A stretch of DNA of 64,000 bases. It comes from JBFAPK01 sp040676675. Lineage in GTDB: Bacteria; Actinomycetota; Actinomycetes; Mycobacteriales; Micromonosporaceae. Below, one piece after another: positions 15,238-23,870 of the stretch. The stretch covers positions 1 through 64,000 of the forward strand of contig NZ_JBFAPK010000012.1 in the NCBI RefSeq assembly GCF_040676675.1. Reading direction: 5' to 3'. Below the pieces are notes generated by a model. It ran no database searches and was not told the DNA's origin. It was given only the letters and a program-made list of their open reading frames with translations. Every line of letters starts with the position of its first letter. The stretch's first letter is position 1. Position numbers and translations under genes: made by a program.

Positions 15238-16095
15238 ATGCATTCGCTTGAGCACACGCACCTGTCGGTCAACCTCCTCGGACCGCTGACCGCCAGCCAC
15301 GGGGGGCAGGCGATAGCCGCACCGGGAGGCCGTCAACGCGCGGTACTCGCGCTACTCGCGCTCGACCCCAACCACACCATCACCCGGGACCGCCTGATGG
15401 CGGAGCTCTGGACGGGTGAGCCGCCGGCGTCGGCGGCGGCGAACCTGCGCACGTACCTCTCCGGCGTCCGCAGATGGCTGGACCGGATCGGACCGCCGGG
15501 CGCGTACCAGTTGCAGCACGCCGGCAACGGCTGGACGGTCCGGCTCGGCCCGGGCTGCCGGATGGAGACCGACGTGACCGCCTTCGAGCGCGACTTCGGG
15601 CTCGGACGCACGGCGATGAAGTCGGGGCAGCACGCGGATGCGGTGGTGCCGCTGCGCCGCGCCGTGCTGGCCTGCCGGGGCGTCCCGCTGCTGGACGTAC
15701 CGCAGGGCCCCGCGCTCGCGTCCCGGGCCTCCATCCTGCGGGCGCAGTGGCTCGCCGTCGTCGAGGACTACGCCTCGGCGCTGCTCGGCCTCAACGACCA
15801 CGACGCCGCGCGCAGTCTGCTCTACGAGCACCTGGCCCGGCATCCGTACCGGGAGCGGGCCTGGGGGCAGCTGATGCTCGCCAGCTACCGGGCCGGGGAC
15901 CCGGCGGCGGCGCTCGACACGTTCCGGGCCGCCCGGGCCGCGCTGGTCGAGGGGCTCGGCATCGAACCGGGTCCGCAGCTGCGCAGCCTGCACCGGCTGA
16001 TGCTGCATCGGGACCCGGCCCTGGACGGCGGGGCCGCGGCCCGGCGCCGCGCCGGCCGGCACGCGCCGACCCCGGTACGGGCACGCGCCAGCTGA
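15238..16095 (+). CDS. SARP/AfsR-type transcriptional regulator with BTAD domain
   Basis: 285 residues. The N-terminal winged-helix DNA-binding domain of the OmpR type spans about residues 8-100 (VNLLGPLTASHGGQAIAAPGGRQRAVLALLAL, then TRDRLMAELWTGEPPASAAANLRTYLSGVRRWL). A bacterial transcriptional activation domain follows to about residue 255 (LLYEHLARHPYRERAWGQLMLASYRAGDPAAALDTFRAARAAL, ending GIEPGPQLRSLHRL). Length and order match small SARP activators, which usually switch on antibiotic or secondary metabolite genes by binding direct repeats. No biosynthetic cluster is in view, so its target is unknown. A perfect palindrome lies upstream. Confidence 0.9.
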   Translation: MHSLEHTHLSVNLLGPLTASHGGQAIAAPGGRQRAVLALLALDPNHTITRDRLMAELWTGEPPASAAANLRTYLSGVRRWLDRIGPPGAYQLQHAGNGWTVRLGPGCRMETDVTAFERDFGLGRTAMKSGQHADAVVPLRRAVLACRGVPLLDVPQGPALASRASILRAQWLAVVEDYASALLGLNDHDAARSLLYEHLARHPYRERAWGQLMLASYRAGDPAAALDTFRAARAALVEGLGIEPGPQLRSLHRLMLHRDPALDGGAAARRRAGRHAPTPVRARAS

Positions 16096-16278
16096 ACCGA
16101 ACCGGGGGTGACCGCGTCCGGAGCGCCGCGCAGGCGTGGGAGGACCGCCGCCCAGCGCGCCCAGCCCCGCGCCACGAACCCGGGCGCGGCGACGCGGCGG
16201 CGACACAGACGGACAGATCGGTAAGATTCGGCTGAACGGCCGAGGGGCGATCCGGATCGCGCGGGGCAGGATGGCGGG

Positions 16279-16491
16279 ATGCATCAGGCTCCCGGATTCC
16301 TCTCCGCGCGCCAGCGCCGTCTGGCCTGGCTCGGCTTCGTGCTGACCGCGTTGCAAGCGCCCGTCTCCGCCCACCTCCTCGCCGACGACTCCTGGTTCTT
16401 CAGCGTCTGCGTGGCCCTCATGGTGGCGACCGTCATCATCGCCGACGACGCTCGCCGCCGGCGCCCGGCGGAGGCGGGTACGACGGAATAG
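16279..16491 (+). CDS. Small two-helix membrane protein
   Basis: 70 residues. It has two hydrophobic segments (LAWLGFVLTALQAPVSAHLL and FFSVCVALMVATVIIADDA) flanked by basic ends (SARQRRL, ARRRRPAEAG). Family unknown; such proteins are often annotated hypothetical in Micromonospora. It is followed within 25 bases by a very long hairpin, probably its terminator. Confidence 0.5.
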   Translation: MHQAPGFLSARQRRLAWLGFVLTALQAPVSAHLLADDSWFFSVCVALMVATVIIADDARRRRPAEAGTTE

Positions 16492-16515
16492 CGGTAACGA
16501 CCCTCATCTCCCGGC

Positions 16516-16563
16516 AATCTTGGTGCGGGCTGGCCCTCAGGAGGGCCAGCCCGCACCAAGATT
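16516..16563. terminator. 23-bp perfect hairpin with 2-base loop
   Basis: Arms 16516-16538 and 16541-16563 are perfectly complementary over 23 bases (AATCTTGGTGCGGGCTGG...), loop AG. It follows the small membrane protein gene and directly abuts the truncated SDR relic. It is a strong transcription stop, but the length and perfection also fit an inserted palindromic element. Confidence 0.7.
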
Positions 16564-17191
16564 CACGAACGGACCGCTGTCGACCGCGAGCGACGGTCCG
16601 GCACCCCGAACGGATCGACGTGCGCGGAGTCGTCCGGCTCCGGCTCGACGTCACCGACCCGGAGCAGGTCGCCGCGGCGGCGGCCACCGCGGCCGACACC
16701 ACGCTGCTGATCAACAACGCCGGGATCGCCACGCGAAGCAACCTGGTCACGGGCGACCTGAGCCTGATCCGCCGGGAGATGGACACCCACTTCCACGGCA
16801 CCTCGGCATGGTCCGGGCCTTCGCGCCGGGGCTCGCCGACAACGGCGGCGGGGCGGTCCTGAACGTGCTCTCCGCGATGTCGTGGTTCTCGTACGACGGG
16901 GCCAACGCGTACGGCGCCGCGAAGGCGGCGGCCTGGAGCCTGACCAACGGCGTACGAATCGAACTGGCCGGCCAGGGCACCCTCGTGACCGGGCTGCACC
17001 TGGGCGTCGCGGACACCGACATGAGCGCGTGGTACGAGGGTGACAAGGGCGACCCGGTCGACGTCGTCCGCGCCGGCCTGGACGGGATCGAGGCGGGCCG
17101 CCTGGAGGTGCTCGCCGACGCGTGGAGCGCGCACGTCAAGCGGTCCGTGGCCGGCGACCCGAGCGAGTTCTACTCCCTCGGCGCCGCCTGA
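16564..17191 (+). pseudogene. SDR pseudogene, N-terminally truncated and frameshifted
   Basis: Two frames together give most of a short-chain dehydrogenase. The first part (16620 onward) reads LDVTDPEQVAAAAATAADTT and LLINNAGIATRSN, then MDTHFHGT. After one missing base near 16801 the other frame continues GMVRAFAPGLADNGGGAVLNVLS, with the catalytic pattern SAMSWFSYDGANAYGAAKAA. The N-terminal TGxxxGxG cofactor region is absent because the sequence begins directly at the 23-bp hairpin. I read this as a decayed SDR (SDR family oxidoreductase without signal) that lost its 5' end and suffered a one-base deletion. Confidence 0.8.
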
Positions 17192-17232
17192 GCCGAGGGC
17201 CGGCGTCGGGACGGCCCAGGCCGTGTTTTGGC

Positions 17233-18198
17233 TCAGGCGTCGGCGGCACCCGGCAGGTCCCGGGCCGGCGCGGTCCGGTCGGCGGCGTCGGGCGGCGGGA
17301 TGATCCGGACCGGGTCGGGCGAGCGGGCGCCGCCCGTACCCGGTCCCCCGGCGGCCGGGCTCCAGACCGGCGGGGTGGGCGGCGTCGGCTCCGGAGCGTC
17401 GGGAGCGGGCCCGTCCGGCGCCGGGGAGGTCGGTACCGCCGGACCGGCGGGCACCGGCGCCGGGGACGCGAGCGGGGCCGAGGAACCGGGCAGGGCCGGA
17501 GACGCCACCGGGGCCGGGGGCGCGGGCGGGGTGGGCCGGCGCAGCCACCGGTCCCAGCGGCGCTGCATGGGGCGGACCAGACCACCGCCCACCCCGACCA
17601 CGAAGACGCCCGTGGCGGCGGCGAGCAGCGCGATGAGCAGCGGCTGGGTCACGGTGGTGGCGATGCCGGCGTGGCTGAGCGCGGCGACCGTTCCGAGCAT
17701 GACGATGAAGGCCGACAGCGCGCGCCCGAGCGGACGGGCGGACGGCCCGTCGCCGAGCAGACCGCCCACGAGGTCCCGGGCCGCCCGGGCGATGAGCACG
17801 GCCACCGCCACGATCACCACGGCCACCAGCGCCCGGGGCAGCCACGCCAGCACCTCCTCCAGCAGCACACTGACCGGGTTGGGCCCCCAGATCTCGAACG
17901 CCAACCGCAGCGTGACCAGCACGACGGCGAGGTGGGCCAGGCGCGGCAACAGGCCGTCGACCAGGTGCCGGGCCCGTCGTAGCAGGTCGCCCGCGGCCTC
18001 CGGGCCGGCCAGCCGCTCCCACCGGGTACGGGCCAGCGCGGCGGCGACGAGCCGGAGTGTGAAGCGCGCGACGATCCAGCCGAAGGCGAGGATCGCCAGG
18101 AAGGTGAGGGCCCGGGGAACGAAGTTCGCCAGCGCGACCCAGAGGTCCGTCAGCGCGGGCTGGGCATCGCGCGCCCCGACCCTGGGCATGCTCGTCAC
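17233..18198 (-). CDS. Conserved TM-helix-repeat (mechanosensitive channel-like) membrane protein
   Basis: About 321 residues. At least four membrane segments show the repeated pattern of the conserved TM helix family related to MscS channels: FVPRALTFLAILAFGWIVAR, VLAWLPRALVAVVIVAVAVLIARAARDLVGG, then ALSAFIVMLGTVAALSHAGIA and VTQPLLIALLAAATGVFVVGVGGGL. The C-terminal 110 residues are a Pro/Ala-rich tail, presumably cytoplasmic and disordered. No MscS beta domain is visible, so channel activity is not established. GTG 18198 is preceded by GGGGGAGGAC; ATG 18189 is the alternative. It diverges from the PP2C stress phosphatase. Confidence 0.75.
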   Translation of the reverse strand: MTSMPRVGARDAQPALTDLWVALANFVPRALTFLAILAFGWIVARFTLRLVAAALARTRWERLAGPEAAGDLLRRARHLVDGLLPRLAHLAVVLVTLRLAFEIWGPNPVSVLLEEVLAWLPRALVAVVIVAVAVLIARAARDLVGGLLGDGPSARPLGRALSAFIVMLGTVAALSHAGIATTVTQPLLIALLAAATGVFVVGVGGGLVRPMQRRWDRWLRRPTPPAPPAPVASPALPGSSAPLASPAPVPAGPAVPTSPAPDGPAPDAPEPTPPTPPVWSPAAGGPGTGGARSPDPVRIIPPPDAADRTAPARDLPGAADA

Positions 18199-18343
18199 GG
18201 CGTCCTCCCCCGTCGCCTGGGCTGCCGCCGCCCGCATACCCCGCCGCCGCTGGGGCAATCCGGCGCCGCCACGGACCACGGACCGTGACGGGAACCCCGC
18301 CGGGGGCGCTTACATCAGTGCCCGCCCCGGCGGCAAGGGGCCG

Positions 18344-18377
18344 TTCCATACCAAACAAGAGGCCCTTCCATACCAAA
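18344..18377. promoter_or_regulatory. Direct repeat TTCCATACCAAA in a divergent promoter region
   Basis: Two exact 12-base copies at 18344-18355 and 18366-18377 with a 22-base period (two helical turns), between the divergent channel-like and PP2C genes. The AT content is unusual for the locus. It is a candidate binding site for a regulator contacting one face of the DNA. Confidence 0.5.
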
Positions 18378-18435
18378 AATGTCGTACCGGCAGGCGAGCG
18401 CCACCCGATTGGACCATTGCGGTTAGGCTTTCGAC

Positions 18436-20580
18436 ATGCCAGGCACGGTTGGGCGTGTTCCCACTCCACCCGCCCCGATGTCCGGTGCCTCGTGGCCCGG
18501 GGGCGAGCCGTCCGCGCCGCCGGCCGTCCCCGTACCGTGGGCGCAGACGCCGCTCGGGCCGCCGCAGCGCTGGGACCCGGCGCTGCGCGCCGTCGTCGAC
18601 CTCATCCTCTCCTCGCCGGTGGCGATGGCGCTCGCGTACGGCGACGACCTGGTGCTGGTCTACAACGACGGCTTCGCCGAGCTGATCGGCCCCAAGCATC
18701 CGGCCGCGTTCGGCCGCCCCGCCGCCGAGGTCTTCGCCGAGGTGTGGGGGCTGCCCGGGGTGGGCGACGTCATCGAGCACGTCTACCGGACCGGGGAGCC
18801 CTTCCTGGAGAAGGAGAGCTCCCTGCCGCTGCTGCAGGACGAGGCGACCAGCGTCTTCACCCGCGGCTACTCGGCCGTACGCGACGCCGGCGGCCGGATC
18901 ATCGGCATGCTCACCGTCGCGGCGGAGACCACGCAGGTCACCCAGCAGTTGCAGGATCTCGGCGACCTGACCACCGCGCTGGCCCGCGCCCTCACCCTCG
19001 ACGACGTCGCCCGGGTCGCGCTGCGCTACACCGCCCTCTCCTTCGACGCCGACCAGGTGGCCTTCGCGGTGGACGACGGATCCGGCTGGCGCGCGGTCCG
19101 GCGCATCCGGGGCGAGCTGCTCGACGAGGCGGACGAGCGGCTGCCCCCGCTCTGGCGGCGTCATCCGGCCGACTCCCGGGCCCCGCTGGTCGTCACCGCC
19201 GCCGGCGGCGCCGCCCGGTTCGTCAGCGACGGGCAGCCGCTGCTGGAGACCGCGATCGACCGGCACGACCAGAAGATCCGGGCGTTGGCGTGCCTGCCGC
19301 TGCGTACCCCGTCGTTGGGCGGCGCGCTCACCGTCGGCTACGTGCGCGCCCACCCCTGGTCGCCGCCCGAGCGCGCGCTGCTCGCGGCCTCCGCCGAGCT
19401 GGTCGCGCAGGCGGCCGAGCGCGCCCGCCGCTTCGAGAACCAGCACGGCACCGCGCAGCTGCTCCAGCGCAGCATGCTGCCGGAGCACCTGCCCGACCTG
19501 CCCCGGCTGCGGCTCGCCGCCCGGTACGACCCGGGCGTGGACGGCAACGCCGCCGGCGGCGACTTCTACGACAGCTTCGTCCTGCCCGACGGCCGGTTGG
19601 CGGTGGTCCTCGGGGACGTGGCCGGGCACGACGTGCAGGCCGCCGCCCTGATGGGCCAGGTACGCGCCGCCCTGCGCGCGCTGGCGCTGACCGACGCGGA
19701 CCCGACGGCGGTGCTGCACGGGCTGGACCGGCTGGTGGCGAGCCTCGGCGCGGAGGCGCGCAGCGACGAGCTCTTCGTGACCGTGGTGTACGGCGTGGTG
19801 GAGGCCGCCCGGCACCGGCTCACGCTCGCCAGCGCCGGGCATCCCGCCCCGCTGCTGCGCCGCCCCGGCGAACCGGCGACCGCCCGGTACATCGACGTGC
19901 CGCCGGGCGTACCGCTGGGTCTCGGCGGGCGGCGGACCACCGTCACCGCCGACTTCCGGCCCGGCGACACGCTGCTGCTCTTCAGCGACGGCGTGGTGGA
20001 GCGACGGCAGCAGGAGATCAGCATCGGGCTGGAGCGGCTGGCCGCCGCCGTCGCCGGGGCCCGCGGCGGCGACCCGCGCCGGCTCTGCGCGGTGGCGACC
20101 GCGGCGGTGCCGGAGGCCACCGAGGACGACGTGGCGGTGCTGGCGTTGGAGTACGCGGTGGCGCCCAGCCGCTCCGCGGCGATGGAGATGCCGGCCGAGC
20201 CGACCGCGCCGAGCCGGGTACGGCACTGGCTCAAGGCCCAGCTCGGCGCGTGGCAGGTGCCCGAGGCGGTGATCGGCTCGGCGGTGCTCTGCATCAGCGA
20301 GCTGACCACGAACGCGCTGCTGCACGCCGGCACCGCCGCCCAGGTGGAGATCGACCTGAGCCCGGAGCGGCTGCTCGTCTCGGTGGCCGACAGCGGCACC
20401 CGCGGCACGGTGACCCGGGCCCGTACCGACACCCTGAGCAGCCGCGGTCGCGGACTCGGCCTGATCGAGCAGCTCAGCGACGCCTGGGGCACCGACCCGA
20501 CGGTACGGGGCTCCACCGTCTGGTTCGAGATCCTGATTCCGCCCGCCGGGGCAGGCGTCGCCGGTGCCGCTTCGGGGTAG
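18436..20580 (+). CDS. PAS-GAF-PP2C(SpoIIE)-HATPase stress signalling protein
   Basis: 714 residues. A PAS-like domain spans about 50-165 (VAMALAYGDDLVLVYNDGFAELIG) and a GAF-like domain 180-335. A SpoIIE-type PP2C phosphatase covers 345-565, with metal-binding AGGDFYDSF, GDVAGHDVQAA and the late DDVAVLAL. A C-terminal GHKL ATPase of the RsbW anti-sigma kind covers 590-710 (CISELTTNALLHAG, VADSG, SRGRGLGLIEQL). Such proteins dephosphorylate and can also phosphorylate anti-sigma antagonists, releasing SigB/SigF-type sigma factors. A sigma factor of that class is encoded at 58865. Intracellular or membrane ligands would act through PAS/GAF. It is followed by, and probably runs into, the HAD gene 10 bases downstream. 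Confidence 0.9.
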   Translation: MPGTVGRVPTPPAPMSGASWPGGEPSAPPAVPVPWAQTPLGPPQRWDPALRAVVDLILSSPVAMALAYGDDLVLVYNDGFAELIGPKHPAAFGRPAAEVFAEVWGLPGVGDVIEHVYRTGEPFLEKESSLPLLQDEATSVFTRGYSAVRDAGGRIIGMLTVAAETTQVTQQLQDLGDLTTALARALTLDDVARVALRYTALSFDADQVAFAVDDGSGWRAVRRIRGELLDEADERLPPLWRRHPADSRAPLVVTAAGGAARFVSDGQPLLETAIDRHDQKIRALACLPLRTPSLGGALTVGYVRAHPWSPPERALLAASAELVAQAAERARRFENQHGTAQLLQRSMLPEHLPDLPRLRLAARYDPGVDGNAAGGDFYDSFVLPDGRLAVVLGDVAGHDVQAAALMGQVRAALRALALTDADPTAVLHGLDRLVASLGAEARSDELFVTVVYGVVEAARHRLTLASAGHPAPLLRRPGEPATARYIDVPPGVPLGLGGRRTTVTADFRPGDTLLLFSDGVVERRQQEISIGLERLAAAVAGARGGDPRRLCAVATAAVPEATEDDVAVLALEYAVAPSRSAAMEMPAEPTAPSRVRHWLKAQLGAWQVPEAVIGSAVLCISELTTNALLHAGTAAQVEIDLSPERLLVSVADSGTRGTVTRARTDTLSSRGRGLGLIEQLSDAWGTDPTVRGSTVWFEILIPPAGAGVAGAASG

Positions 20581-20590
20581 GTAGGCCCCA

Positions 20591-21268
20591 ATGGAGAACG
20601 ACAAGCCGGCCGGGGTGCTGTTCGACGTCGACGGGACGCTCGTCGACACCACCTATCTCCACACGGTGAGCTGGTGGGAGGCGCTGCGACGGGCCGGTCA
20701 CGACGTACCGATGGCGCAGCTGCACCGGGCGATCGGGATGGGCGGTGACCGGCTGCTGGAGCACCTGCTCGGCCCCGAACGCGACCGCGACGCCGACGAG
20801 GAGATCCGGGCCGGGCACGACGACCTCTTCGCCGGGTACTTCGACCGGCTGCGTCCCCTGCCGGGCGCCGTCGACCTGCTGCGCGAGTGCGCGGCGCGCG
20901 GGCTGCGGGTGGTGCTGGCCAGCTCCGCCGCGCAGCGGGAGCTGACGGCGTTGCGGGCGGCGCTGGACGCCGACGACGTGGTGGCGGCGGCGACCTCCTC
21001 GGACGACGCGCGCGAGAGCAAGCCGGCGCCGGACATCCTGGCCGCGGCCCTGGACCGGTCGGGGGTGGATCCGCAGCGGGCCGTCTGCGTCGGCGACTCC
21101 GTCTGGGACGTCGTCGCCGCCGGCCGGCTCGGCATCCCCTGTATCGGCCTGACCTGCGGCGGAACCAGCCGGGGCGAGCTGGCCGGGGCGGGGGCGGCGG
21201 CGGTCTTCGACGATCCGGCCGCGCTGCTGGCGGCGCTGGAGTCCTCGCCGCTGGCCACGCTCGCCTGA
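20591..21268 (+). CDS. HAD-superfamily hydrolase (phosphoglycolate phosphatase-like)
   Basis: 225 residues. HAD motif I is LFDVDGTLVDTT, with a helical cap after it. Motif II is VVLASSAAQ, motif III the lysine in SSDDARESKPAPD and motif IV GDSVWDVVAAGRLG. The cap between motifs I and II is the small C1 helical type seen in phosphoglycolate phosphatase and beta-phosphoglucomutase relatives. The substrate is not predictable. It starts 10 bases after the PP2C gene and ends 12 bases before the antiporter gene, so all three form one transcription unit. Confidence 0.85.
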   Translation: MENDKPAGVLFDVDGTLVDTTYLHTVSWWEALRRAGHDVPMAQLHRAIGMGGDRLLEHLLGPERDRDADEEIRAGHDDLFAGYFDRLRPLPGAVDLLRECAARGLRVVLASSAAQRELTALRAALDADDVVAAATSSDDARESKPAPDILAAALDRSGVDPQRAVCVGDSVWDVVAAGRLGIPCIGLTCGGTSRGELAGAGAAAVFDDPAALLAALESSPLATLA

Positions 21269-21280
21269 CCCGCCGCCCCC

Positions 21281-22600
21281 GTGGATCCGGTGGATGTGGC
21301 GTTCGCGCTGCTCGGCCTCGGCGCACTGCTGGCCGGGGTGCTGCCGCGGCTGCTGGAACGCCGACCGCTCTCCATGCCGATCGCCTTCCTCGGGCTCGGC
21401 ATGGTCGTCTTCCTGCTCCCGACCGGCCTGCCGGTGCCCGACCCGCTGGCCCATCCGGGGCTCACTACCCACCTCACCGAGGTCGGGGTGCTGGTGGCGC
21501 TGATGGGTGCCGGGCTCAAGATCGACCGCCCGCTGGGCCGGCGCCGCTGGTCGTCGACCTGGCGGCTGCTCGCCGTGGCGATGCCGCTGACCATCCTCGG
21601 CGTGGCCGTACTGGGCTGGTGGTGGGTCGGGCTGGCGCCGGCCGCCGCGCTGCTGCTCGCGGCCGCGCTGGCCCCCACCGACCCGGTGCTCGCCGCGGAC
21701 GTGCAGGTCGGCGAGCCGACGGACGCCGAGGACTCCGAGGACGAGGTGCGCTTCGCGCTGACCTCCGAGGCCGGCCTGAACGACGGGCTGGCCTTTCCCT
21801 TCGTCTACGCGGCGCTCGCGCTCGCCGCCGCCGGCACCGCGCCACACCGGTGGCTCGGGCGCTGGCTCACCGTGGACGTCGGCTACAAGCTCGCGGTGGG
21901 GCTGGCCGCCGGGCTGGCGATCGGCTGGCTGCTCGGCCGGCTCTTCTTCCGCGCCCGGTCCGAGACCCTGCGCCTGGCCCGGCACTCGGAGGGCTTCCTG
22001 GCCCTGGCCGCCACCTTCCTGGCGTACGGGATCACCGAGGTCCTCGGCGGGTACGGCTTCGTCGCGGTCTTCGTGGCCGCCCGGGCGATCCGCTCGGCCG
22101 AGCGCTCGCACGAGTACCACCAGGTGCTGCACGACTTCGCCGAACAGATCGAACGGCTGCTCACCGTGCTGCTGCTCATGCTCTTCGGCGGTGCCGTGGT
22201 CGGCGGGCTGCTCGCCCCGCTGACCTGGCCGGCGGTCGGGGTGGCGCTGGCGCTGCTGCTGGTGGTCCGGCCGCTGGCCGGCTGGCTCTGCCTGCGCGGC
22301 GCGCCGGGCCGGCGTACCGAACACTGGGTGATCGCCGCCTTCGGCATCCGCGGCATCGGCTCGTTCTACTACCTCGCGTACGCGACCGCGCACGCGCACT
22401 TCCCCGACGCCGAGCTGCTCTGGGCGACCGTCGGCCTGGTGGTGGTCGTCTCGGTGGTGGTGCACGGGGTGGCGGCGACCCCGGTGATGCAGATCCTGGA
22501 CCGCCACGCCGAACGCGCGCCGGACGAACCGGATCGGCCGGACCGGCCGCAGCGGCCCCGCGTCCCGCGCCCTCGGGGCGGGTCACGGCTGCGGTCGTAG
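21281..22600 (+). CDS. CPA1-type Na+/H+ antiporter
   Basis: 439 residues with about twelve membrane helices. Family signatures are ALAPTDPVLAADVQVGEP (TDP motif of the unwound helix) and FALTSEAGLNDGLAFPFVY, including the acidic ND pair that binds the cation. A glycine-rich stretch and HWVIAAFGIRGIGSFYYLAYA follow, as in CPA1 exchangers. The hydrophilic C-terminal tail is short, with no RCK or TrkA domain. The start is GTG 21281. It probably exchanges Na+ or K+ for protons at the membrane, in an operon with the PP2C stress protein and HAD hydrolase, which suggests pH or salt stress tolerance. Confidence 0.85.
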   Translation: MDPVDVAFALLGLGALLAGVLPRLLERRPLSMPIAFLGLGMVVFLLPTGLPVPDPLAHPGLTTHLTEVGVLVALMGAGLKIDRPLGRRRWSSTWRLLAVAMPLTILGVAVLGWWWVGLAPAAALLLAAALAPTDPVLAADVQVGEPTDAEDSEDEVRFALTSEAGLNDGLAFPFVYAALALAAAGTAPHRWLGRWLTVDVGYKLAVGLAAGLAIGWLLGRLFFRARSETLRLARHSEGFLALAATFLAYGITEVLGGYGFVAVFVAARAIRSAERSHEYHQVLHDFAEQIERLLTVLLLMLFGGAVVGGLLAPLTWPAVGVALALLLVVRPLAGWLCLRGAPGRRTEHWVIAAFGIRGIGSFYYLAYATAHAHFPDAELLWATVGLVVVVSVVVHGVAATPVMQILDRHAERAPDEPDRPDRPQRPRVPRPRGGSRLRS

Positions 22601-22608
22601 CCCGGCCG

Positions 22609-23556
22609 CTACCAGCCCATGTGTACGCGGACCGTGGTCGACCGGTCGTCGGTGTGCACGTGCACCAGGTCGCACAGGTAGTTGACCAGGAAGAGCCCGC
22701 GCCCCCGGTCGCTGGTCGGCGACGGCGGGACGAGGCCGGCGAGCCGGTCGGTCAGCACGCTGGAGCCGATCACCTCACAGACCATCCCGTCGGGATCGGC
22801 CCAGACGCGCAGCACCGCGGGCTCGCGCGGGGAGTGGGTCACCGCGTTGGTGGCGATCTCGTTGACCGCGAGCTGGAGTTCGCCGACCCGCTCGGGCTTC
22901 AGGCCGGCCTCCTCGGCCAGCGCCGCGACCAGCGCCCGCATGCCCGAGAGGCCGGCCGCGTCGAAGAGCAGCGTCGACGGCGGGAAGGTCGGCTCCGGCA
23001 GCGGGCGGTTGAAGGCGTCCACCACGGACTCGGGGCGGCCGTAGCCGGGGCTGGACCGGGCGTCACCGTCGCGGATCAGCACCGGGTGGGTGCTGGCCGC
23101 GTCCGCGATGACGTCGGCGCCGAGCGCGGTCGCCTCGTACGGGCAGAGGACGCTGACCGCCTCGTCGGCCAGCGCGATGTTGGTCAACGCCTCGTGCTGC
23201 ACGCAGCGGGGGTAGGCGGCGACCGGCCGGCCGGACCAGATCGGCTCGCTGACGATGCGCGCGGGCCGGCCCGCCTGCTCGGCCAGGTACGGGAAGAGCA
23301 GGCCGGGGAGGATGCGGGCCGGGTTGCGCCCGACGTCGCCGATGTCGACCAGCCGGACGTCGGGGCTCGCGGCGTACGCCTCGCGCAGCAGGTCGAGCCG
23401 GTGCGGCGGTACGGCGATCAGCGCCGGCTGCCCCGCCGCGATCCCCGCGTCCACGAAGTCGCGGATGCCGCGGAGATAGTCGTGGTCGCCCGAGTAGAGC
23501 AGGGCCTGGTGGCGCAGCGACTTCGCGGTGGACCTCCCTCCCGGCGCGCCGGTCAT
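22609..23556 (-). CDS. RsbA-like protein: MEDS domain plus anti-sigma-type HATPase
   Basis: About 315 residues. The N-terminal MEDS domain (HQALLYSGDHDYLRGIRDFVDAGIAAGQPALIAVPP) senses methanogen/methylotroph or DcmR-type signals. The C-terminal third is a GHKL ATPase of the RsbW/anti-sigma class (ELQLAVNEIATNAVTHS, then SDRGRGLFLVNYLCD). This architecture is that of actinobacterial RsbA-type regulators, which hold or release SigB/SigF-like factors. The ATG at 23556 is my choice; GTG 23583 is in frame upstream with GGAGGGGAGG some 13 bases before it. It converges on the antiporter gene with only 8 bases between. Confidence 0.85.
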   Translation of the reverse strand: MTGAPGGRSTAKSLRHQALLYSGDHDYLRGIRDFVDAGIAAGQPALIAVPPHRLDLLREAYAASPDVRLVDIGDVGRNPARILPGLLFPYLAEQAGRPARIVSEPIWSGRPVAAYPRCVQHEALTNIALADEAVSVLCPYEATALGADVIADAASTHPVLIRDGDARSSPGYGRPESVVDAFNRPLPEPTFPPSTLLFDAAGLSGMRALVAALAEEAGLKPERVGELQLAVNEIATNAVTHSPREPAVLRVWADPDGMVCEVIGSSVLTDRLAGLVPPSPTSDRGRGLFLVNYLCDLVHVHTDDRSTTVRVHMGW

Positions 23557-23870
23557 CCGCTGCCCCGTTCCCCCGTCGAGCACCGCACGCTGGCCTCCCC
23601 TCCGCTGCGTACCCTACGCGCCATCCTCCGTGTCGGGGTGAGCGAGATCGGGTTTCCGTCGGTAGATCGGCCGATGACGTGGCGTAGCCCGTCCGGACGG
23701 CCGATCCCGGTCCGCTGTGCCGGCATGAACCGGCGGGCGGCGGGGTATTGGGACGCACGTTCGAACGCCGGGCGAGCCGCCCGTTCGAACGCCAGGCAAC
23801 GGAGGCTCCGGCTCGGCGCACCGGGCGGAGCAGGTTCGACGGCACGTGATGCGAACGGAAGGTGACCCTG
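23557..23870. promoter_or_regulatory. Divergent region with repeated GTTCGAAC boxes
   Basis: 314 bases between the RsbA-like gene and the DUF3072 gene. It holds two copies of CGTTCGAACGCC (23758-23769 and 23782-23793), with a 24-base period, each containing the palindrome GTTCGAAC. No gene is apparent. The actinobacterial SOS operator needs a TCGAAC-N4-GTTCGA core, and the inner arms here are too far apart for it. Confidence 0.5.

Noticed and set aside
18310..20652. Long antisense frame over the PP2C gene
   Set aside because: The sense strand encodes a clear PAS-GAF-PP2C-HATPase protein; the antisense product has only shadow composition.
23758..23793. LexA/SOS box
   Set aside because: The GTTCGAAC copies are present, but the actinobacterial box needs TCGAAC-N4-GTTCGA, and the spacing between the inner halves is 16.
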